A stretch of DNA of 64,000 nt from Streptomyces atroolivaceus (GCF_000717025.1 NZ_JNXG01000002.1:1240001-1304000); one strand, 5' to 3'. Numbered from the stretch's first letter, positions 10,361 to 19,964 are shown. Translations and numbers: made by a program. The notes: generated from the letters alone by a model not told the origin.

Positions 10361-12646
10361 TCAGCCCTTCACGGTGAAGCCGGCCCGCAGGAGGGTGTCG
10401 TCGCAGGAGGACGGCCCGACCAGCAGCTCGAACGCGCCGGGCTCCACGACACGCCGGCCCGCCGCGTCCACGAGGGTGCACTCCGAGACCGGCAGTTCCA
10501 GCTGCACTTCGCGCGCCTCACCCGGGGCGATCGCCACCTGGCGGTAGGCCTTGAGCTCCTTCTCGGCCCAGGTCACGGACGTCACCGTGTCGCTGATGTA
10601 CACCTGCACGGTCTCCAGCGCGGGCCGTGTGCCGGTGTTGCGGACGGTGACGCGGGCCCTCAGCGTGTCGCTCTCCCCGACGCTCGCCGTGAGGACCTCC
10701 AGTCCGGAGTACGCGACGGTCGTGTAGCTCAGGCCCTCGCCGAACACGAAGGCCGGACGCTGGGTGAGGTCGGCGTACCGGGAGCCGTGCTGGCCGCGGA
10801 TCTGGTTGTAGTACGTCGGCTGCTGTCCCGCGTGCCGGGCGAAGGAGACGGGCAGCCGGCCCGAGGGCTCGACGAGGCCCAGCAGGACCTCGGCCACCGC
10901 CCGGCCGCCCTGCATGCCCGGGTTGAAGGCGTGCAGGACCGCGGCCGCGCCGAGGGCGGAGGGCGGGAGCACCAGCGGCTTCGAGCTGATGACCACGACG
11001 ACGAGCGGCTTGCCGGTCGCAGCGAGTGCGTCGAGCAACGCGACCTGGTCGCCCACGAGTTCGAGCGTCGCGGTCGAACGCCCCTCGCCGACCAGCTCGA
11101 TACGGTCGCCCACGACGGCGACGACGTAGTCGGCGGCTCCGGCCGCCGCGACGGCCTCCCCGATCAGCGCTTCGGAGGGCTCCGCGGGGACGACGACGTC
11201 CGGACGGGGCTGCCCGTCCGGGAAGAACTGCCCCTCCGGGTCGGGGCCCACGGTGAGGATCTCGGCGCCTCGCGCGTACGAGACCGTCCAGTCGGCGGGC
11301 GCGTGCTCGCGGAAGCCGTCGAGGACGGTACGGATCATGGCGCGCGGCTGGCCGTCCGGGAGCCAGTCCACCTGGCCCGACGAGCCTGCCCAGTCGCCCA
11401 GTTGGGTCTGCGCGTCGTCCGCGTTCGGCCCGATGACCGCGACCGTGCGGGGGCTGGGGGCCCCGGCGGCCCGCCCGTCGTCCCCCGCTGTCGAACCGCC
11501 GGCCAGCGGCAGCGTGCCGTCGTTGGTCAGCAGCACAAGCGAGCGCCGGGCCGCCTCCAGGTTCAGTGCGGCGTGCCCGGTGCTGCCGATGATCTCGGCC
11601 TGGCGGGCGGTGTCGGGGCGGCGCGGGTTCTCGAACAGGCCGAGCTCGAACTTGAGTGTCAGGACGCGACGCACGGCCGCGTCGATCTCGGCCTCGCTCA
11701 GCGTGCCGTCACGGACCGCTTCCAGGGCGCCCTCGAAGAACCCCTCGGTCGCCATCACCATGTCGTTGCCCGCGCGGACCGCCGCCGCGGCGGCCTGAGC
11801 GTAGTCGGCGTACACCTTCTGCTCCCACACCATGCGGCCGACGTTGTCCCAGTCGGTCACCAGCGTCCCGGTGTAGCCCCACTCCTCGCGCAGCACGTCG
11901 TTGAGCAGCCAGTCGTTCACCGTGATCGGTACACCGTCCATGGACTGGTAGCCGAGCATGAACGTCCGGCAGCCCTCCCTGGCGACCCGCTCGAACGGCG
12001 GCAGGAACCAGGACCGCAGCTTGCGCCGTGAGATGTCCGCCTCGCTGGCGTCCCGGCCGCCCTGCGTCTCGGAGTACCCCGCGAAGTGTTTGGCGGAGGC
12101 CAGGATCGCGGTCGGGTCCGCCAGGCCGTCACCCTGGTAGCCCCGCACCATCGCCGACGCCAGCTCCCCGATCAGATGAGGGTCCTCGCCGAACGTCTCG
12201 CTGACCCTGCCCCAGCGCAGATCCCGGGTGATGCAGAGGACCGGTGAGAACGTCCAGTGCACGCCGGTCGCCGCGACCTCCACCGCCGTGGCCCGCGCGA
12301 TCCGCTCCACCAGCTCCGCGTCCCAGGTGGCGGCCATGCCGAGCTGGGTGGGGTAGATCGTGGCGCCCTCCCAGAAGGAGTGCCCGTGGATGCAGTCCTC
12401 CGCGACCAGCAGAGGGATGCGCAGCCGTGACCGGTCGGTGAGCTCCGCGGCCTCCAGGACGCGCTCGGGCGAGGTGTGCAGGATCGACCCCACGTGCAGG
12501 TCCTCGACCAGGTGCCGCACCCCTTCCTTGGCGTTCAGCTGGAGCATCTGGCCGACCTTCTCGGGCAGCGTCATGCGCCCCAGGAGATCGGCGACCCGCT
12601 CCGCCACGGGGAGCGTGGGGTCGAGGTAGGGCAGGGAGGGGGACAC
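10361..12646 (-). CDS. GH3 beta-glucosidase (BglX-like), cytoplasmic
   Basis: Retaining glycoside hydrolase of family 3. The 761-residue protein has an N-terminal (alpha/beta)8 domain (about 1-310) with AEDCIHGH and SAKHFAGYSETQGGRD. Its catalytic nucleophile is Asp265 in LVTDWDNVG. The C-terminal alpha/beta sandwich domain (about 350-580) carries GDRIELVGEG. A fibronectin-III-like domain (about 665-755) follows. No signal peptide is seen. GTG at 12646 is preceded by aaagga; an upstream ATG (MVKANRVAKGPP) is possible. It is divergent from a TetR regulator 204 bp away, which is its likely controller. Specificity for beta-glucosides or xylosides cannot be decided. Confidence 0.9.
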   Translation of the reverse strand: MSPSLPYLDPTLPVAERVADLLGRMTLPEKVGQMLQLNAKEGVRHLVEDLHVGSILHTSPERVLEAAELTDRSRLRIPLLVAEDCIHGHSFWEGATIYPTQLGMAATWDAELVERIARATAVEVAATGVHWTFSPVLCITRDLRWGRVSETFGEDPHLIGELASAMVRGYQGDGLADPTAILASAKHFAGYSETQGGRDASEADISRRKLRSWFLPPFERVAREGCRTFMLGYQSMDGVPITVNDWLLNDVLREEWGYTGTLVTDWDNVGRMVWEQKVYADYAQAAAAAVRAGNDMVMATEGFFEGALEAVRDGTLSEAEIDAAVRRVLTLKFELGLFENPRRPDTARQAEIIGSTGHAALNLEAARRSLVLLTNDGTLPLAGGSTAGDDGRAAGAPSPRTVAVIGPNADDAQTQLGDWAGSSGQVDWLPDGQPRAMIRTVLDGFREHAPADWTVSYARGAEILTVGPDPEGQFFPDGQPRPDVVVPAEPSEALIGEAVAAAGAADYVVAVVGDRIELVGEGRSTATLELVGDQVALLDALAATGKPLVVVVISSKPLVLPPSALGAAAVLHAFNPGMQGGRAVAEVLLGLVEPSGRLPVSFARHAGQQPTYYNQIRGQHGSRYADLTQRPAFVFGEGLSYTTVAYSGLEVLTASVGESDTLRARVTVRNTGTRPALETVQVYISDTVTSVTWAEKELKAYRQVAIAPGEAREVQLELPVSECTLVDAAGRRVVEPGAFELLVGPSSCDDTLLRAGFTVKG

Positions 12647-12690
12647 GGGGGGTCCTTTCGCGACACGGTTCGCCTTCACCATAGAGTCAA

Positions 12691-12770
12691 TACCGACCAC
12701 CTGGTAAGTATCTCCGGGAATTCGGAATCCCCGGGGGTGGATCCACCGGCGGGCACCCCCCGGGGGGTGC
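12691..12770. promoter_or_regulatory. Cluster of palindromes in the GH3/TetR divergent region
   Basis: The 203-bp space between the divergent genes holds three inverted repeats. TACC-N8-GGTA spans 12691-12706, GGTGGATCCACC spans 12736-12747, and the perfect 18-bp palindrome GCACCCCCCGGGGGGTGC spans 12753-12770. Any of these could be an operator for the TetR protein encoded at 12850; the last lies within 80 bp of its start codon. No clear promoter hexamers were assigned. Confidence 0.45.
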
Positions 12771-12849
12771 ATCCTTCGTGGGACCGAAGGGGAACCAGAC
12801 ACACCGAAGTGCCGGCCGGACCGGCGCCGACGCACCGGGAGAGTGGCGA

Positions 12850-13449
12850 GTGACGGCCGAAGCGCCCCGTGGCTACGCGAAGGGCCGCGCGAAGCGGCGA
12901 GAGATCCTCGGCCAGGCCATGGCCCTGTTCGGCGAGGCCGGCTACCGGGGCGCGTCCCTGCGGGTGATCGCCACCCGGTGCGGCATCTCGCACACCGGCC
13001 TGCTGCACCACTTCCCGACCAAGGAAGCGCTGCTGCTCGCCGTGCTCGCGCACCGCGACGACGTGGACGACGAGTGGCTCTCGCTCGGTGGCACCTCGGG
13101 CGTCGATCGGCTGCGGCGGTTCGTCGAGCTGGCCGCGCTGAACTCCGCACGGCGCGGGATAGTCGAACTGTTCTCGGTGGTCTCCACCGAGGCGACGGCC
13201 GCCGACCATCCGGCCCACGCGTACTTCGTGCGCCGCTACGAGAACTCCGTCGCGGGCGCCCAGCTCGCCTACGGGCAGGCGTGCCAGGAGGGCGCGCTGC
13301 GCGCCGGCATCGCACCCGACGCCGCGGGCAGGCAGCTGATCGCCCTGATGGACGGGCTCCAGGTGCAGTGGCTGCTCAGCGACTGCGCCACGGACATGGC
13401 CGGCGTCCTGCGCGCGCACATCGAGGCGCAGCTCACCGTGGAGTTCTGA
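12850..13449 (+). CDS. TetR/AcrR-family transcriptional regulator
   Basis: A 199-residue protein with an N-terminal TetR helix-turn-helix: ILGQAMALFGEAGYRGASLR, then VIATRCGISHTGLLHHFPTK, about residues 16-61. The C-terminal part is a ligand-binding domain. GTG at 12850 was chosen because gggagag lies upstream and the DNA-binding region then sits about 15 residues in, as is usual. Upstream codons in the frame look non-coding. It is divergent from the GH3 beta-glucosidase gene, so repression of that gene, relieved by a sugar or glycoside, is inferred. Confidence 0.9.
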   Translation: MTAEAPRGYAKGRAKRREILGQAMALFGEAGYRGASLRVIATRCGISHTGLLHHFPTKEALLLAVLAHRDDVDDEWLSLGGTSGVDRLRRFVELAALNSARRGIVELFSVVSTEATAADHPAHAYFVRRYENSVAGAQLAYGQACQEGALRAGIAPDAAGRQLIALMDGLQVQWLLSDCATDMAGVLRAHIEAQLTVEF

Positions 13450-13715
13450 GCCCGGCGGCGCGGTCCGAGGGCTCCGCCGTCTCAGATAGTAGGAAGTCCG
13501 AGTATCTGTAGAGACAGATGGCTCGTGCTGGCCTAGCTTTGTAGGAGCCGAACGAATCGCTGATCCAGTGACCGGCGTGTGCGAGCGTGCCCGATGCAGG
13601 CAACCCCTGCGGCACCGCTCCCCGCCCCTTCAGGCGCTTCGAAATCCCGATCTCGACATCCGTTGTGCGAAGTCCTGATCCCGAAATCCATGCGATCTCA
13701 AGGAGTCGATCCCTC
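13450..13715 (+). other. Leader region of the 42-aa ORF, with a small hairpin
   Basis: This 266-bp stretch after the TetR gene has no coding ORF that I credit. It contains a perfect 6-bp hairpin (ATCTGT 13504-13509, loop AGAG, ACAGAT 13514-13519). AT-richer sequence around ctagctttgtagga (13535-13548) could hold a -10 element for the small downstream ORF. No terminator with a T run is visible. Confidence 0.3.
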
Positions 13716-13844
13716 ATGGCCGAGACCACTGTCCGCCGCGTCCGTCACACCCCCCGCCCCGCCGAGTCGGAGCGCAAGAACGCCGCCGTAGCCCTGCAGC
13801 GGGCCCTGGACCGCCGCGACAACGGCGGGTCGACCGGCCACTGA
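13716..13844 (+). CDS. Small basic protein, 42 aa, unknown function
   Basis: Encodes a 42-residue protein beginning MAETTVRRVRHTPRPAESER and ending NGGSTGH. An upstream aaggag at 13700-13705 is well placed for the ATG at 13716. The protein is rich in Arg and Ala, with a predicted amphipathic helix over NAAVALQRALDRRD. No domain is recognised. From memory a small ORF of this kind occurs next to leuB in other Streptomyces, which supports it being real; that was not checked here. It is 127 bp upstream of leuB on the same strand. Confidence 0.65.
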   Translation: MAETTVRRVRHTPRPAESERKNAAVALQRALDRRDNGGSTGH

Positions 13845-13971
13845 GGGCGGCATCCCGCCTCGTGGCGTGCGCCCCGTACGGCATCGGCCGCACGGCGTCG
13901 GACGCGCCGCCCGATGTCCGTATCGTGGACGTCGAATGTCATGGGGTGGGACGGACGGTTAGGGTGCCTCC

Positions 13972-15015
13972 ATGTCTCGCAGCATCGATCTCGCAGTGAT
14001 CCCCGGCGACGGTATCGGCCAGGAGGTCGTCACCCAGGGCCTCAAGGTTCTCAACGCTGTTCTCCCGCAGGATGTGAAGCTGGAGACCAAGGAGTACGAC
14101 CTCGGCGCCCAGCGATGGCACCGCACCGGTGAGACCCTCCCCGACGCGGAGCTCGAAGCGCTCAAGGGCCACGACGCCATCCTGCTGGGCGCCATCGGGG
14201 ACCCGTCCGTGCCCTCGGGCGTGCTGGAGCGGGGGCTCCTGCTGAAGCTGCGCTTCGCCTTCGACCACTTCATCAACCTGAGGCCGTCGAAGCTCTTCCC
14301 GAACACCGCCACCCCGCTGGCCGGCCGCCCCGAGATCGACTTCGTCGTCGTCCGTGAGGGCACCGAGGGCCCGTACACGGGCAACGGCGGGTCCCTGCGG
14401 ACGGGCACCGAGCACGAGGTCGCCACCGAGGTCAGTGTCAACACCGCGTACGGCGTCGAGCGAGTCGTGCGTGACGCCTTCGCGCGTGCCGCCGCCCGTC
14501 CGCGCAAGAAGCTGACGCTGGTCCACAAGAACAACGTCCTCGTGTACGCCGGGCACCTGTGGAAGAACACCTTCGACAAGGTCGCGGCCGAGTTCCCCGA
14601 GGTCACCACCGACTACCTGCACGTCGACGCGGCGACGATCTTCTTCGTCACGCAGCCGGAGCGCTTCGACGTCATCGTCACCGACAACCTCTTCGGTGAC
14701 ATCCTCACCGACCTCGCCGCAGCCGTGACCGGCGGCATCGGCCTGGCGGCGTCCGGCAACATCAACCCGACGGGTGCCTTCCCGTCCATGTTCGAGCCGG
14801 TGCACGGCACCGCGCCCGACATCGCGGGCCAGGGGAAGGCCGACCCGACCGCCACGATCCTCTCCGTCGCCCTCCTGCTGCGCCACCTCGGCTACGAGGC
14901 CGAGGCCGCGCGCATCGAGGAGGCCGTCTCCGCCGACCTCGCGGAGCGTGACGGGCAGAGCGCGCGCACCACCGACGAGATCGGCGACGCGCTCGCGGTA
15001 CGCGTAGCGAGCTGA
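13972..15015 (+). CDS. leuB: 3-isopropylmalate dehydrogenase
   Basis: Oxidatively decarboxylates 3-isopropylmalate to 2-oxoisocaproate in leucine synthesis. In the citramalate route it also acts on methylmalate. The 347-residue protein belongs to the beta-decarboxylating dehydrogenase family and is of the actinobacterial type. Motifs are [13 protein letters not shown] at the N-terminus, the substrate Arg region ([18 protein letters not shown]), Lys in [10 protein letters not shown], Asp residues in [14 protein letters not shown], and the NAD motif [18 protein letters not shown]. The ATG at 13972 follows agggtgcc. cimA in the same window supplies citramalate, a second reason for this gene to be nearby. 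Confidence 0.96.
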   Translation: MSRSIDLAVIPGDGIGQEVVTQGLKVLNAVLPQDVKLETKEYDLGAQRWHRTGETLPDAELEALKGHDAILLGAIGDPSVPSGVLERGLLLKLRFAFDHFINLRPSKLFPNTATPLAGRPEIDFVVVREGTEGPYTGNGGSLRTGTEHEVATEVSVNTAYGVERVVRDAFARAAARPRKKLTLVHKNNVLVYAGHLWKNTFDKVAAEFPEVTTDYLHVDAATIFFVTQPERFDVIVTDNLFGDILTDLAAAVTGGIGLAASGNINPTGAFPSMFEPVHGTAPDIAGQGKADPTATILSVALLLRHLGYEAEAARIEEAVSADLAERDGQSARTTDEIGDALAVRVAS

Positions 15016-15032
15016 CCCGACGTCTCCACTTC

Positions 15033-15067
15033 GAAGCCGCCGGGTCGCAACCGCACCCGGCGGCTTC
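15033..15067 (+). terminator. Terminator after leuB
   Basis: A 13-bp perfect stem (GAAGCCGCCGGGT at 15033-15045 with its complement at 15055-15067) around a 9-nt loop lies 17 bp after the leuB stop. No long T run follows. Confidence 0.75.
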
Positions 15068-15236
15068 ACCTTGCGGTCTCCGGGTGCCACCATCGACCCT
15101 TGGACCGCGTTCGCGCGTCGCGTGAGCGTCACCGTGAACGCCGCCGCAAACACGTCATTTCGTGCAGAGCCGCCCCCGGGAGATAATCGAACGCGGGACC
15201 GTGGCTCGCGGTGGTGCTCGGACGTCCTACGACCTG

Positions 15237-15254
15237 CCCCGGCAGTTGCCGGGG
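15237..15254 (+). other. Hairpin in the ilvE leader
   Basis: CCCCGGCA (15237-15244) and TGCCGGGG (15247-15254) form a perfect 8-bp stem, 57 bp before the ilvE start. A possible -10 hexamer, GATAAT, lies at 15182-15187. No leader peptide rich in branched-chain codons was found here, unlike at ilvB and cimA, so a regulatory role is uncertain. Confidence 0.35.
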
Positions 15255-15311
15255 CGGAAGCGGACGTGAGCGCGGTCCATCACACACAAGACCGGTGAAG
15301 GACACGCACTC

Positions 15312-16415
15312 ATGACGACGCCCACGATCGAGCTCAAGCCCTCCTCCAACCCGCTGTCCGACGCGGAGCGCGAGGCGATCCTGGCCAGCCCCGGCTTCGG
15401 CCGCCACTTCACCGACCACATGGTGACGATCCGCTGGACCGAGGGCCGCGGATGGCACGACGCCCAGCTCGTGCCGTACGGGCCGCTGTCGATGGACCCG
15501 GCCAACATGACGCTGCACTACGCGCAGGAGATCTTCGAAGGCCTCAAGGCCTACCGGCAGCCCGACGGCACGGTCGCCACCTTCCGCCCTGAGGCCAACG
15601 CAGCCCGCTTCCAGCGGTCCGCCGCCCGGCTCGCGATGCCGGAGCTGCCGGTCGAGACCTTCATCGAGGCCTGTGACGTCCTGGTCCAGCAGGACCAGGC
15701 CTGGGTCCCGGCGCACGGCGGTGAGGAGTCCCTCTACCTGCGCCCGTTCATGATCGCCGCCGAGGTGGGTCTCGGTGTCCGTCCCGCCAACGAGTACCTC
15801 TTCCTCGTGATCGCCTCGCCTGCCGGCGCCTACTTCCCCGGCGGTGTGAAGCCGGTCTCGATCTGGCTCTCCCAGGACCGGGTGCGCGCCGTTCCCGGCG
15901 GCGTCGGCGACGCCAAGACCGGCGGCAACTACGCCGCCTCCCTCCTCGCCCAGGCGGAGGCCGCGGCGCAGGGCTGCGACCAGGTCGCCTACCTCGACGC
16001 CGTCGAGCACAAGTGGGTCGAGGAGCTCGGCGGCATGAACCTCTACTTCGTGTACGGGCAGGAGGACGGCGGCAGGCGGATCGTCACCCCCACCCTCACC
16101 GGCTCGCTTCTCGCCGGCATCACCCGTGACTCCCTCCTCACCGTGGCCCGTGACCTCGGTTACGCCTCCGAGGAGGGCCGCGTCTCCATCGACCAGTGGC
16201 GCGCCGACACCGAGAACGGCACCCTCCTCGAGGTCTTCGCCTGCGGTACCGCCGCCGTCATCACGCCCGTCGGCACCGTGAAGTCCGCGGACGGCGAGTG
16301 GGTCCAGGGCGACGGCGCCCCTGGCGAGGTCACCATGAAGCTGCGGGACCGCCTGCTGGACATCCAGCGCGGCATCGCCGAGGACTCCCACGGCTGGATG
16401 CACGAGCTCGGCTAG
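15312..16415 (+). CDS. ilvE: Branched-chain amino acid aminotransferase
   Basis: PLP enzyme making the last transamination to valine, leucine and isoleucine from the 2-oxo acids with glutamate. The 367-residue protein is fold type IV, class IIb. Lys202 in [13 protein letters not shown] is the PLP lysine. [11 protein letters not shown], the PLP-binding [11 protein letters not shown] segment and [13 protein letters not shown] are visible. The ATG at 15312 follows gaaggacacg. It is monocistronic on the evidence of flanking terminators. Confidence 0.96.
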   Translation: MTTPTIELKPSSNPLSDAEREAILASPGFGRHFTDHMVTIRWTEGRGWHDAQLVPYGPLSMDPANMTLHYAQEIFEGLKAYRQPDGTVATFRPEANAARFQRSAARLAMPELPVETFIEACDVLVQQDQAWVPAHGGEESLYLRPFMIAAEVGLGVRPANEYLFLVIASPAGAYFPGGVKPVSIWLSQDRVRAVPGGVGDAKTGGNYAASLLAQAEAAAQGCDQVAYLDAVEHKWVEELGGMNLYFVYGQEDGGRRIVTPTLTGSLLAGITRDSLLTVARDLGYASEEGRVSIDQWRADTENGTLLEVFACGTAAVITPVGTVKSADGEWVQGDGAPGEVTMKLRDRLLDIQRGIAEDSHGWMHELG

Positions 16416-16455
16416 TCACCGGGTCGTACCCGCGAAGTATTCGCCAGGTATCCGC

Positions 16456-16488
16456 GAAGGCCGCGTCCCGACCAGGGGTGCGGCCTTC
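16456..16488 (+). terminator. Terminator after ilvE
   Basis: GAAGGCCGC (16456-16464) pairs with GCGGCCTTC (16480-16488) around a 15-nt loop, 41 bp after ilvE stops and before the urease operon. Confidence 0.65.
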
Positions 16489-16558
16489 GTCGTCCCCCGG
16501 GTTTTGAGCGCTGCTCAAACCCGGTTAGAGTGCTGCTCCAACCAGGAGGTGCGGTGAC

Positions 16559-17248
16559 GTGCGACTGACCCCGACCGAACGCGACAGGCTGCTGCTCTTC
16601 GGCGCGGCCGAACTGGCCAGGGCCCGCCGCGCCCGAGGCCTGCGTCTCAATGTCCCCGAGGCGACGGCTCTGATCGCGGACACCGTGTGCGAGGCGGCCA
16701 GGGACGGACGCAGGCTGGCCGAGGCGATCGAGGCCGCCCGTGCCGTGCTGGGGCCGGACGACGTGCTGCCGGGAGTGGCCGACGTGGTCACCGAGGTGCA
16801 GGTGGAGGCGGTGTTCGACGACGGCTCCCGGCTCGCCGTCGTCAGCGGACCTCTCGTCGGCGGCACCCTCGGTGACGACGCCCCCGGCGCACTCCTCCCC
16901 GGCCCGGCGGTGCCCGGTCAGGAGCCCGCGGCCCGGCTCACCGTCCGCAACACCGCGACGGTCCCGGTCAGCGTGACGTCCCACTTCCACTTCTTCGAGG
17001 CCAACCCCCGGCTCGACTTCGACCGCGCGGCGGCGTACGGGATGCGGCTGGGCGTACCCGCCGGTTCCTCCGTCCGTTTCGGCCCGGGGGAGACGGCCGA
17101 GGCGGCTCTCGTCCCGATCGGCGGCGACCGCGTCGCCATCGGCTTCGCGGGGCTGGTCGACGGGCCCCTGGACGCGCCGGGAGCGAAGGAGGAGGCGCTG
17201 CGCAGAGCGGCGGCCTGCGGCTACCTCGGAGCGGGGGAGGGGAACTGA
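16559..17248 (+). CDS. ureAB: Urease fused gamma/beta subunit (UreAB)
   Basis: A 229-residue fusion. Residues 1-100 match the urease gamma subunit (LTPTERDRLLLFGAAELARA, then LNVPEATALIADTVCEAARD). Residues 105-229 match the beta subunit (SHFHFFEANPRLDFDRAAAYGMRL and GFAGLVDGPL). Such fusions are known. The GTG at 16559 follows aggagg at 16544-16549. The stop overlaps the ureC start by one base (TGATG), so expression is coupled. No ureD, ureE, ureF or ureG accessory gene lies in this window. Many Streptomyces carry a second complete urease operon elsewhere, which might supply maturation factors. Confidence 0.93.
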   Translation: MRLTPTERDRLLLFGAAELARARRARGLRLNVPEATALIADTVCEAARDGRRLAEAIEAARAVLGPDDVLPGVADVVTEVQVEAVFDDGSRLAVVSGPLVGGTLGDDAPGALLPGPAVPGQEPAARLTVRNTATVPVSVTSHFHFFEANPRLDFDRAAAYGMRLGVPAGSSVRFGPGETAEAALVPIGGDRVAIGFAGLVDGPLDAPGAKEEALRRAAACGYLGAGEGN

Positions 17249-18930
17249 TGGATCCGTACGAGTACGCCTCCGTGCACGGGCCACGCGCCGGGGACCGGGT
17301 CAGACTCGGCGACTCCGGGCTGACCGTCCGCGTGGAGGCCGACGCCCAGAAGCAGGGGGACGAGTTCCTCGCGGGCTTCGGGAAGACGGCCCGCGACGGC
17401 CTGCACCTCAAGGCCGCCGCCGTCCGGGAGACCTGCGACGTCGTCATCAGCAACGTACTGGTCATCGACGCCGTGCTGGGCATCCGGAAGGTCTCGGTCG
17501 GTATCCGCGAGGGCCGCATCGCCGCGATCGGCCGGGCCGGCAACCCGGACACCCTCGACGGTGTCGACGTGGTCGTCGGCACGGGCACGACCATCGTGTC
17601 CGGCGAGGGCCTGATCGCGACCGCTGGCGCCGTGGACCCGCATGTCCACCTGCTCTCACCGCGCGTCATGGAGGCCTCGCTGGCCTCCGGCGTCACCACG
17701 GTCATCGGCCAGGAGTTCGGCCCCGTATGGGGTGTCGGCGTCAACTCCCCGTGGGCGCTGCGTCATGCCTTCAACGCCTTCGACGCGTGGCCCGTCAACA
17801 TCGGCTTCCTGGGGCGCGGTTCGTCCTCCCACGGGGCGCCGCTCGTGGAGGCCCTCGCCGAGGGCGGCGCCTGCGGGTTCAAGGTCCACGAGGACATGGG
17901 CGCCCACACCCGTGCCCTGGACACCGCCCTGCGGGTCGCCGAGGAACACGACGTACAGGTCGCCCTGCACAGCGACGGGCTCAACGAGTGCCTGTCCGTC
18001 GAGGACACCCTGAGTGTGCTCGAAGGCCGCACGATCCACGCCTTCCACATCGAGGGCTGCGGCGGCGGACACGTCCCCAACGTGCTGAAGATGGCGGGAG
18101 TCCCCAACGTCATCGGGTCCTCCACCAATCCGACGCTCCCGTTCGGCCGGGACGCGGTCGCCGAGCACTACGGGATGATCGTCTCCGTCCACGACCTCAA
18201 GACGGACCTGCCCGGCGACGCCGCCATGGCACGCGACCGGATCAGGGCCGGGACCATGGGCGCCGAGGACGTGCTGCACGACCTGGGGGCCATCGGGATC
18301 ACCTCGTCCGACGCGCAGGGCATGGGACGGGCGGGCGAGACCGTACGCCGCACCTTCGCCATGGCCGCGAAGATGAAGGCCGAACTCGGCCCGATGGAGG
18401 GCGACGGCCCCGGTGACGACAACGCCCGTGTGCTGCGCTACATCGCCAAGCTCACCGTCAACCCCGCGATCGCCCACGGCCTCTCGCACGAGGTCGGCTC
18501 CATCGAGACCGGCAAGCTCGCCGACATCGTCCTCTGGCGACCCGAGTTCTTCGGTGCGAAGCCCCAGCTGGTCCTGAAGTCCGGCTTCCCCGCCTACGGA
18601 GTCACGGGCGACCCCAACGCCGCCACGGACACCTGCGAACCTCTCGTGCTGGGGCCGCAGTTCGGCGCGTACGGTGCCACGGCCGCCGACCTCTCCGTCG
18701 CCTTCGTCGCGGAGGCCGCCGCCCAGCTGGGTGCCGATCTCATGCCCACCCGCCGCCGCAGGGTCGCGGTACGGGGCACGCGCGGTATCGGACCCGCGGA
18801 CCTGCGCCTCAACTCCCGCACCGGGGAGGTCGGCGTCGACGGCGACACCGGCCTCGTCACCCTCGACGGCGAGCCACTGCGCTCACCGGCCGCCGAATCC
18901 GTCTCCCTCAACCGCCTCTACTTCCTCTAG
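17248..18930 (+). CDS. ureC: Urease alpha subunit, divergent, without the flap cysteine
   Basis: A 560-residue catalytic subunit of a nickel amidohydrolase. The metal ligands of classical urease can be aligned: His132 and His134 (DPHVHL), carbamylated Lys212 (GFKVHEDMG), His241 (VALHSDGLNE), His267 (FHIEGCGGGH) and Asp355 (SSDAQGMGR). The flap, VCHHL in Klebsiella urease, reads SVHDL here. Cys319 is therefore replaced by Val314, His320 is kept as His315, and the next His is Asp. The loop after TTVIGQ is three residues shorter. It may still hydrolyse urea, but kinetics or substrate could differ. It is coupled to ureAB and followed by agmatine deiminase. Confidence 0.9.
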   Translation: MDPYEYASVHGPRAGDRVRLGDSGLTVRVEADAQKQGDEFLAGFGKTARDGLHLKAAAVRETCDVVISNVLVIDAVLGIRKVSVGIREGRIAAIGRAGNPDTLDGVDVVVGTGTTIVSGEGLIATAGAVDPHVHLLSPRVMEASLASGVTTVIGQEFGPVWGVGVNSPWALRHAFNAFDAWPVNIGFLGRGSSSHGAPLVEALAEGGACGFKVHEDMGAHTRALDTALRVAEEHDVQVALHSDGLNECLSVEDTLSVLEGRTIHAFHIEGCGGGHVPNVLKMAGVPNVIGSSTNPTLPFGRDAVAEHYGMIVSVHDLKTDLPGDAAMARDRIRAGTMGAEDVLHDLGAIGITSSDAQGMGRAGETVRRTFAMAAKMKAELGPMEGDGPGDDNARVLRYIAKLTVNPAIAHGLSHEVGSIETGKLADIVLWRPEFFGAKPQLVLKSGFPAYGVTGDPNAATDTCEPLVLGPQFGAYGATAADLSVAFVAEAAAQLGADLMPTRRRRVAVRGTRGIGPADLRLNSRTGEVGVDGDTGLVTLDGEPLRSPAAESVSLNRLYFL

Positions 18931-18937
18931 GACCGCC

Positions 18938-19960
18938 ATGACCTTCCGTATGCCGCCCGAGTGGGCCCCCCACGAGCGCACCTGGATGGCCTGGCCGGGC
19001 CCCAACCCCACCTTCGCCACCGCTGCCGAGCTCGACGAGGCGCGTGGTGCGTGGGCCGCCGTCGCACACGCCGTACGCCGCTTCGAGCCGGTCACCATGA
19101 TCGTCGGGCCTGGTCAGGAGGACAGTGCCCGCGAACTCCTCAACCCGGACGTCGAAACGGCCGTACGCCCCCTCGACGACGCCTGGATGCGGGACATCGG
19201 ACCGACCTTCGTCATCGACCCCGAGGGGCGGCGACTCGCGGCGGTGGACTGGACGTTCAACGGCTGGGGCGCCCAGGGCTGGGCCCGCTGGGAGCACGAC
19301 CGGCACATCGCGCGTGGCGTCGCCGAGCTGGCCGGAGTGCCCGTGCACAGCTCGCCGCTGGTCAACGAGGGCGGCGCCGTCCATGTGGACGGCGAGGGCA
19401 CCGTGCTGCTCACCGAGACGGTCCAGCTGGGCAAGGAGCGCAACCCCGGCTGGACCCGGCAGGAAGTCGAGGACGAGATCCACACCCGCCTCGGCACCGA
19501 GAAGGCGGTCTGGCTGCCGCGCGGCCTGGCCGGCGACTACGGCACGTACGGCACCCTCGGCCACGTCGACATCGTCGCCGCCTTCGTCCGTCCCGGCGTC
19601 GTCGTCGCCCACGTCCAGCCCGACCCCTCCCACCCGGACCACGCGATCACCCGTGAGACGGTCCGGATCCTGCGGGCCGCCACCGACGCCCGGGGCCGTC
19701 CGCTGGAGGTGGTGGAGATACCCGCCCCCACGGTGCTGCGGGACGCCGACGGCGAGTGGGCCGACTACTCCTACATCAACCACTACCTGTGCAACGACGG
19801 CGTGATCCTCTGCGCCTTCGACGACCCCAGGGACGAGGAGGCCGCCGCCGTCTTCGCCGACCTGTTCCCCGGCCGTACGGTGACACCCGTCGACGCCCGT
19901 ACGATCTTTGCCGGTGGTGGAGGCATCCACTGCATCACGCAGCAACAGCCCAGGATCTGA
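18938..19960 (+). CDS. aguA: Agmatine deiminase (peptidylarginine deiminase family)
   Basis: Predicted to convert agmatine to N-carbamoylputrescine and ammonia. The 340-residue protein has the family motifs MPPEWAPHERTWMAWP at the start, DAWMRDIGPTFV, LVNEGGAVHVDGEG, GTLGHVDIVAAFV (catalytic His) and GGGGIHCITQQQP with nucleophile Cys332. The ATG at 18938 lies seven bases after the ureC stop, and the AGGA overlapping that stop serves as ribosome binding site. Operon context links guanidine or urea nitrogen release with the urease upstream and a TetR regulator downstream. N-carbamoylputrescine amidase is not nearby. Confidence 0.92.
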   Translation: MTFRMPPEWAPHERTWMAWPGPNPTFATAAELDEARGAWAAVAHAVRRFEPVTMIVGPGQEDSARELLNPDVETAVRPLDDAWMRDIGPTFVIDPEGRRLAAVDWTFNGWGAQGWARWEHDRHIARGVAELAGVPVHSSPLVNEGGAVHVDGEGTVLLTETVQLGKERNPGWTRQEVEDEIHTRLGTEKAVWLPRGLAGDYGTYGTLGHVDIVAAFVRPGVVVAHVQPDPSHPDHAITRETVRILRAATDARGRPLEVVEIPAPTVLRDADGEWADYSYINHYLCNDGVILCAFDDPRDEEAAAVFADLFPGRTVTPVDARTIFAGGGGIHCITQQQPRI

Positions 19961-19964
19961 GACC

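Noticed and set aside
12843..13511. 222-codon ORF in another frame of the TetR gene
   Set aside because: It is the shadow of the recognised TetR protein, which has a clear helix-turn-helix.
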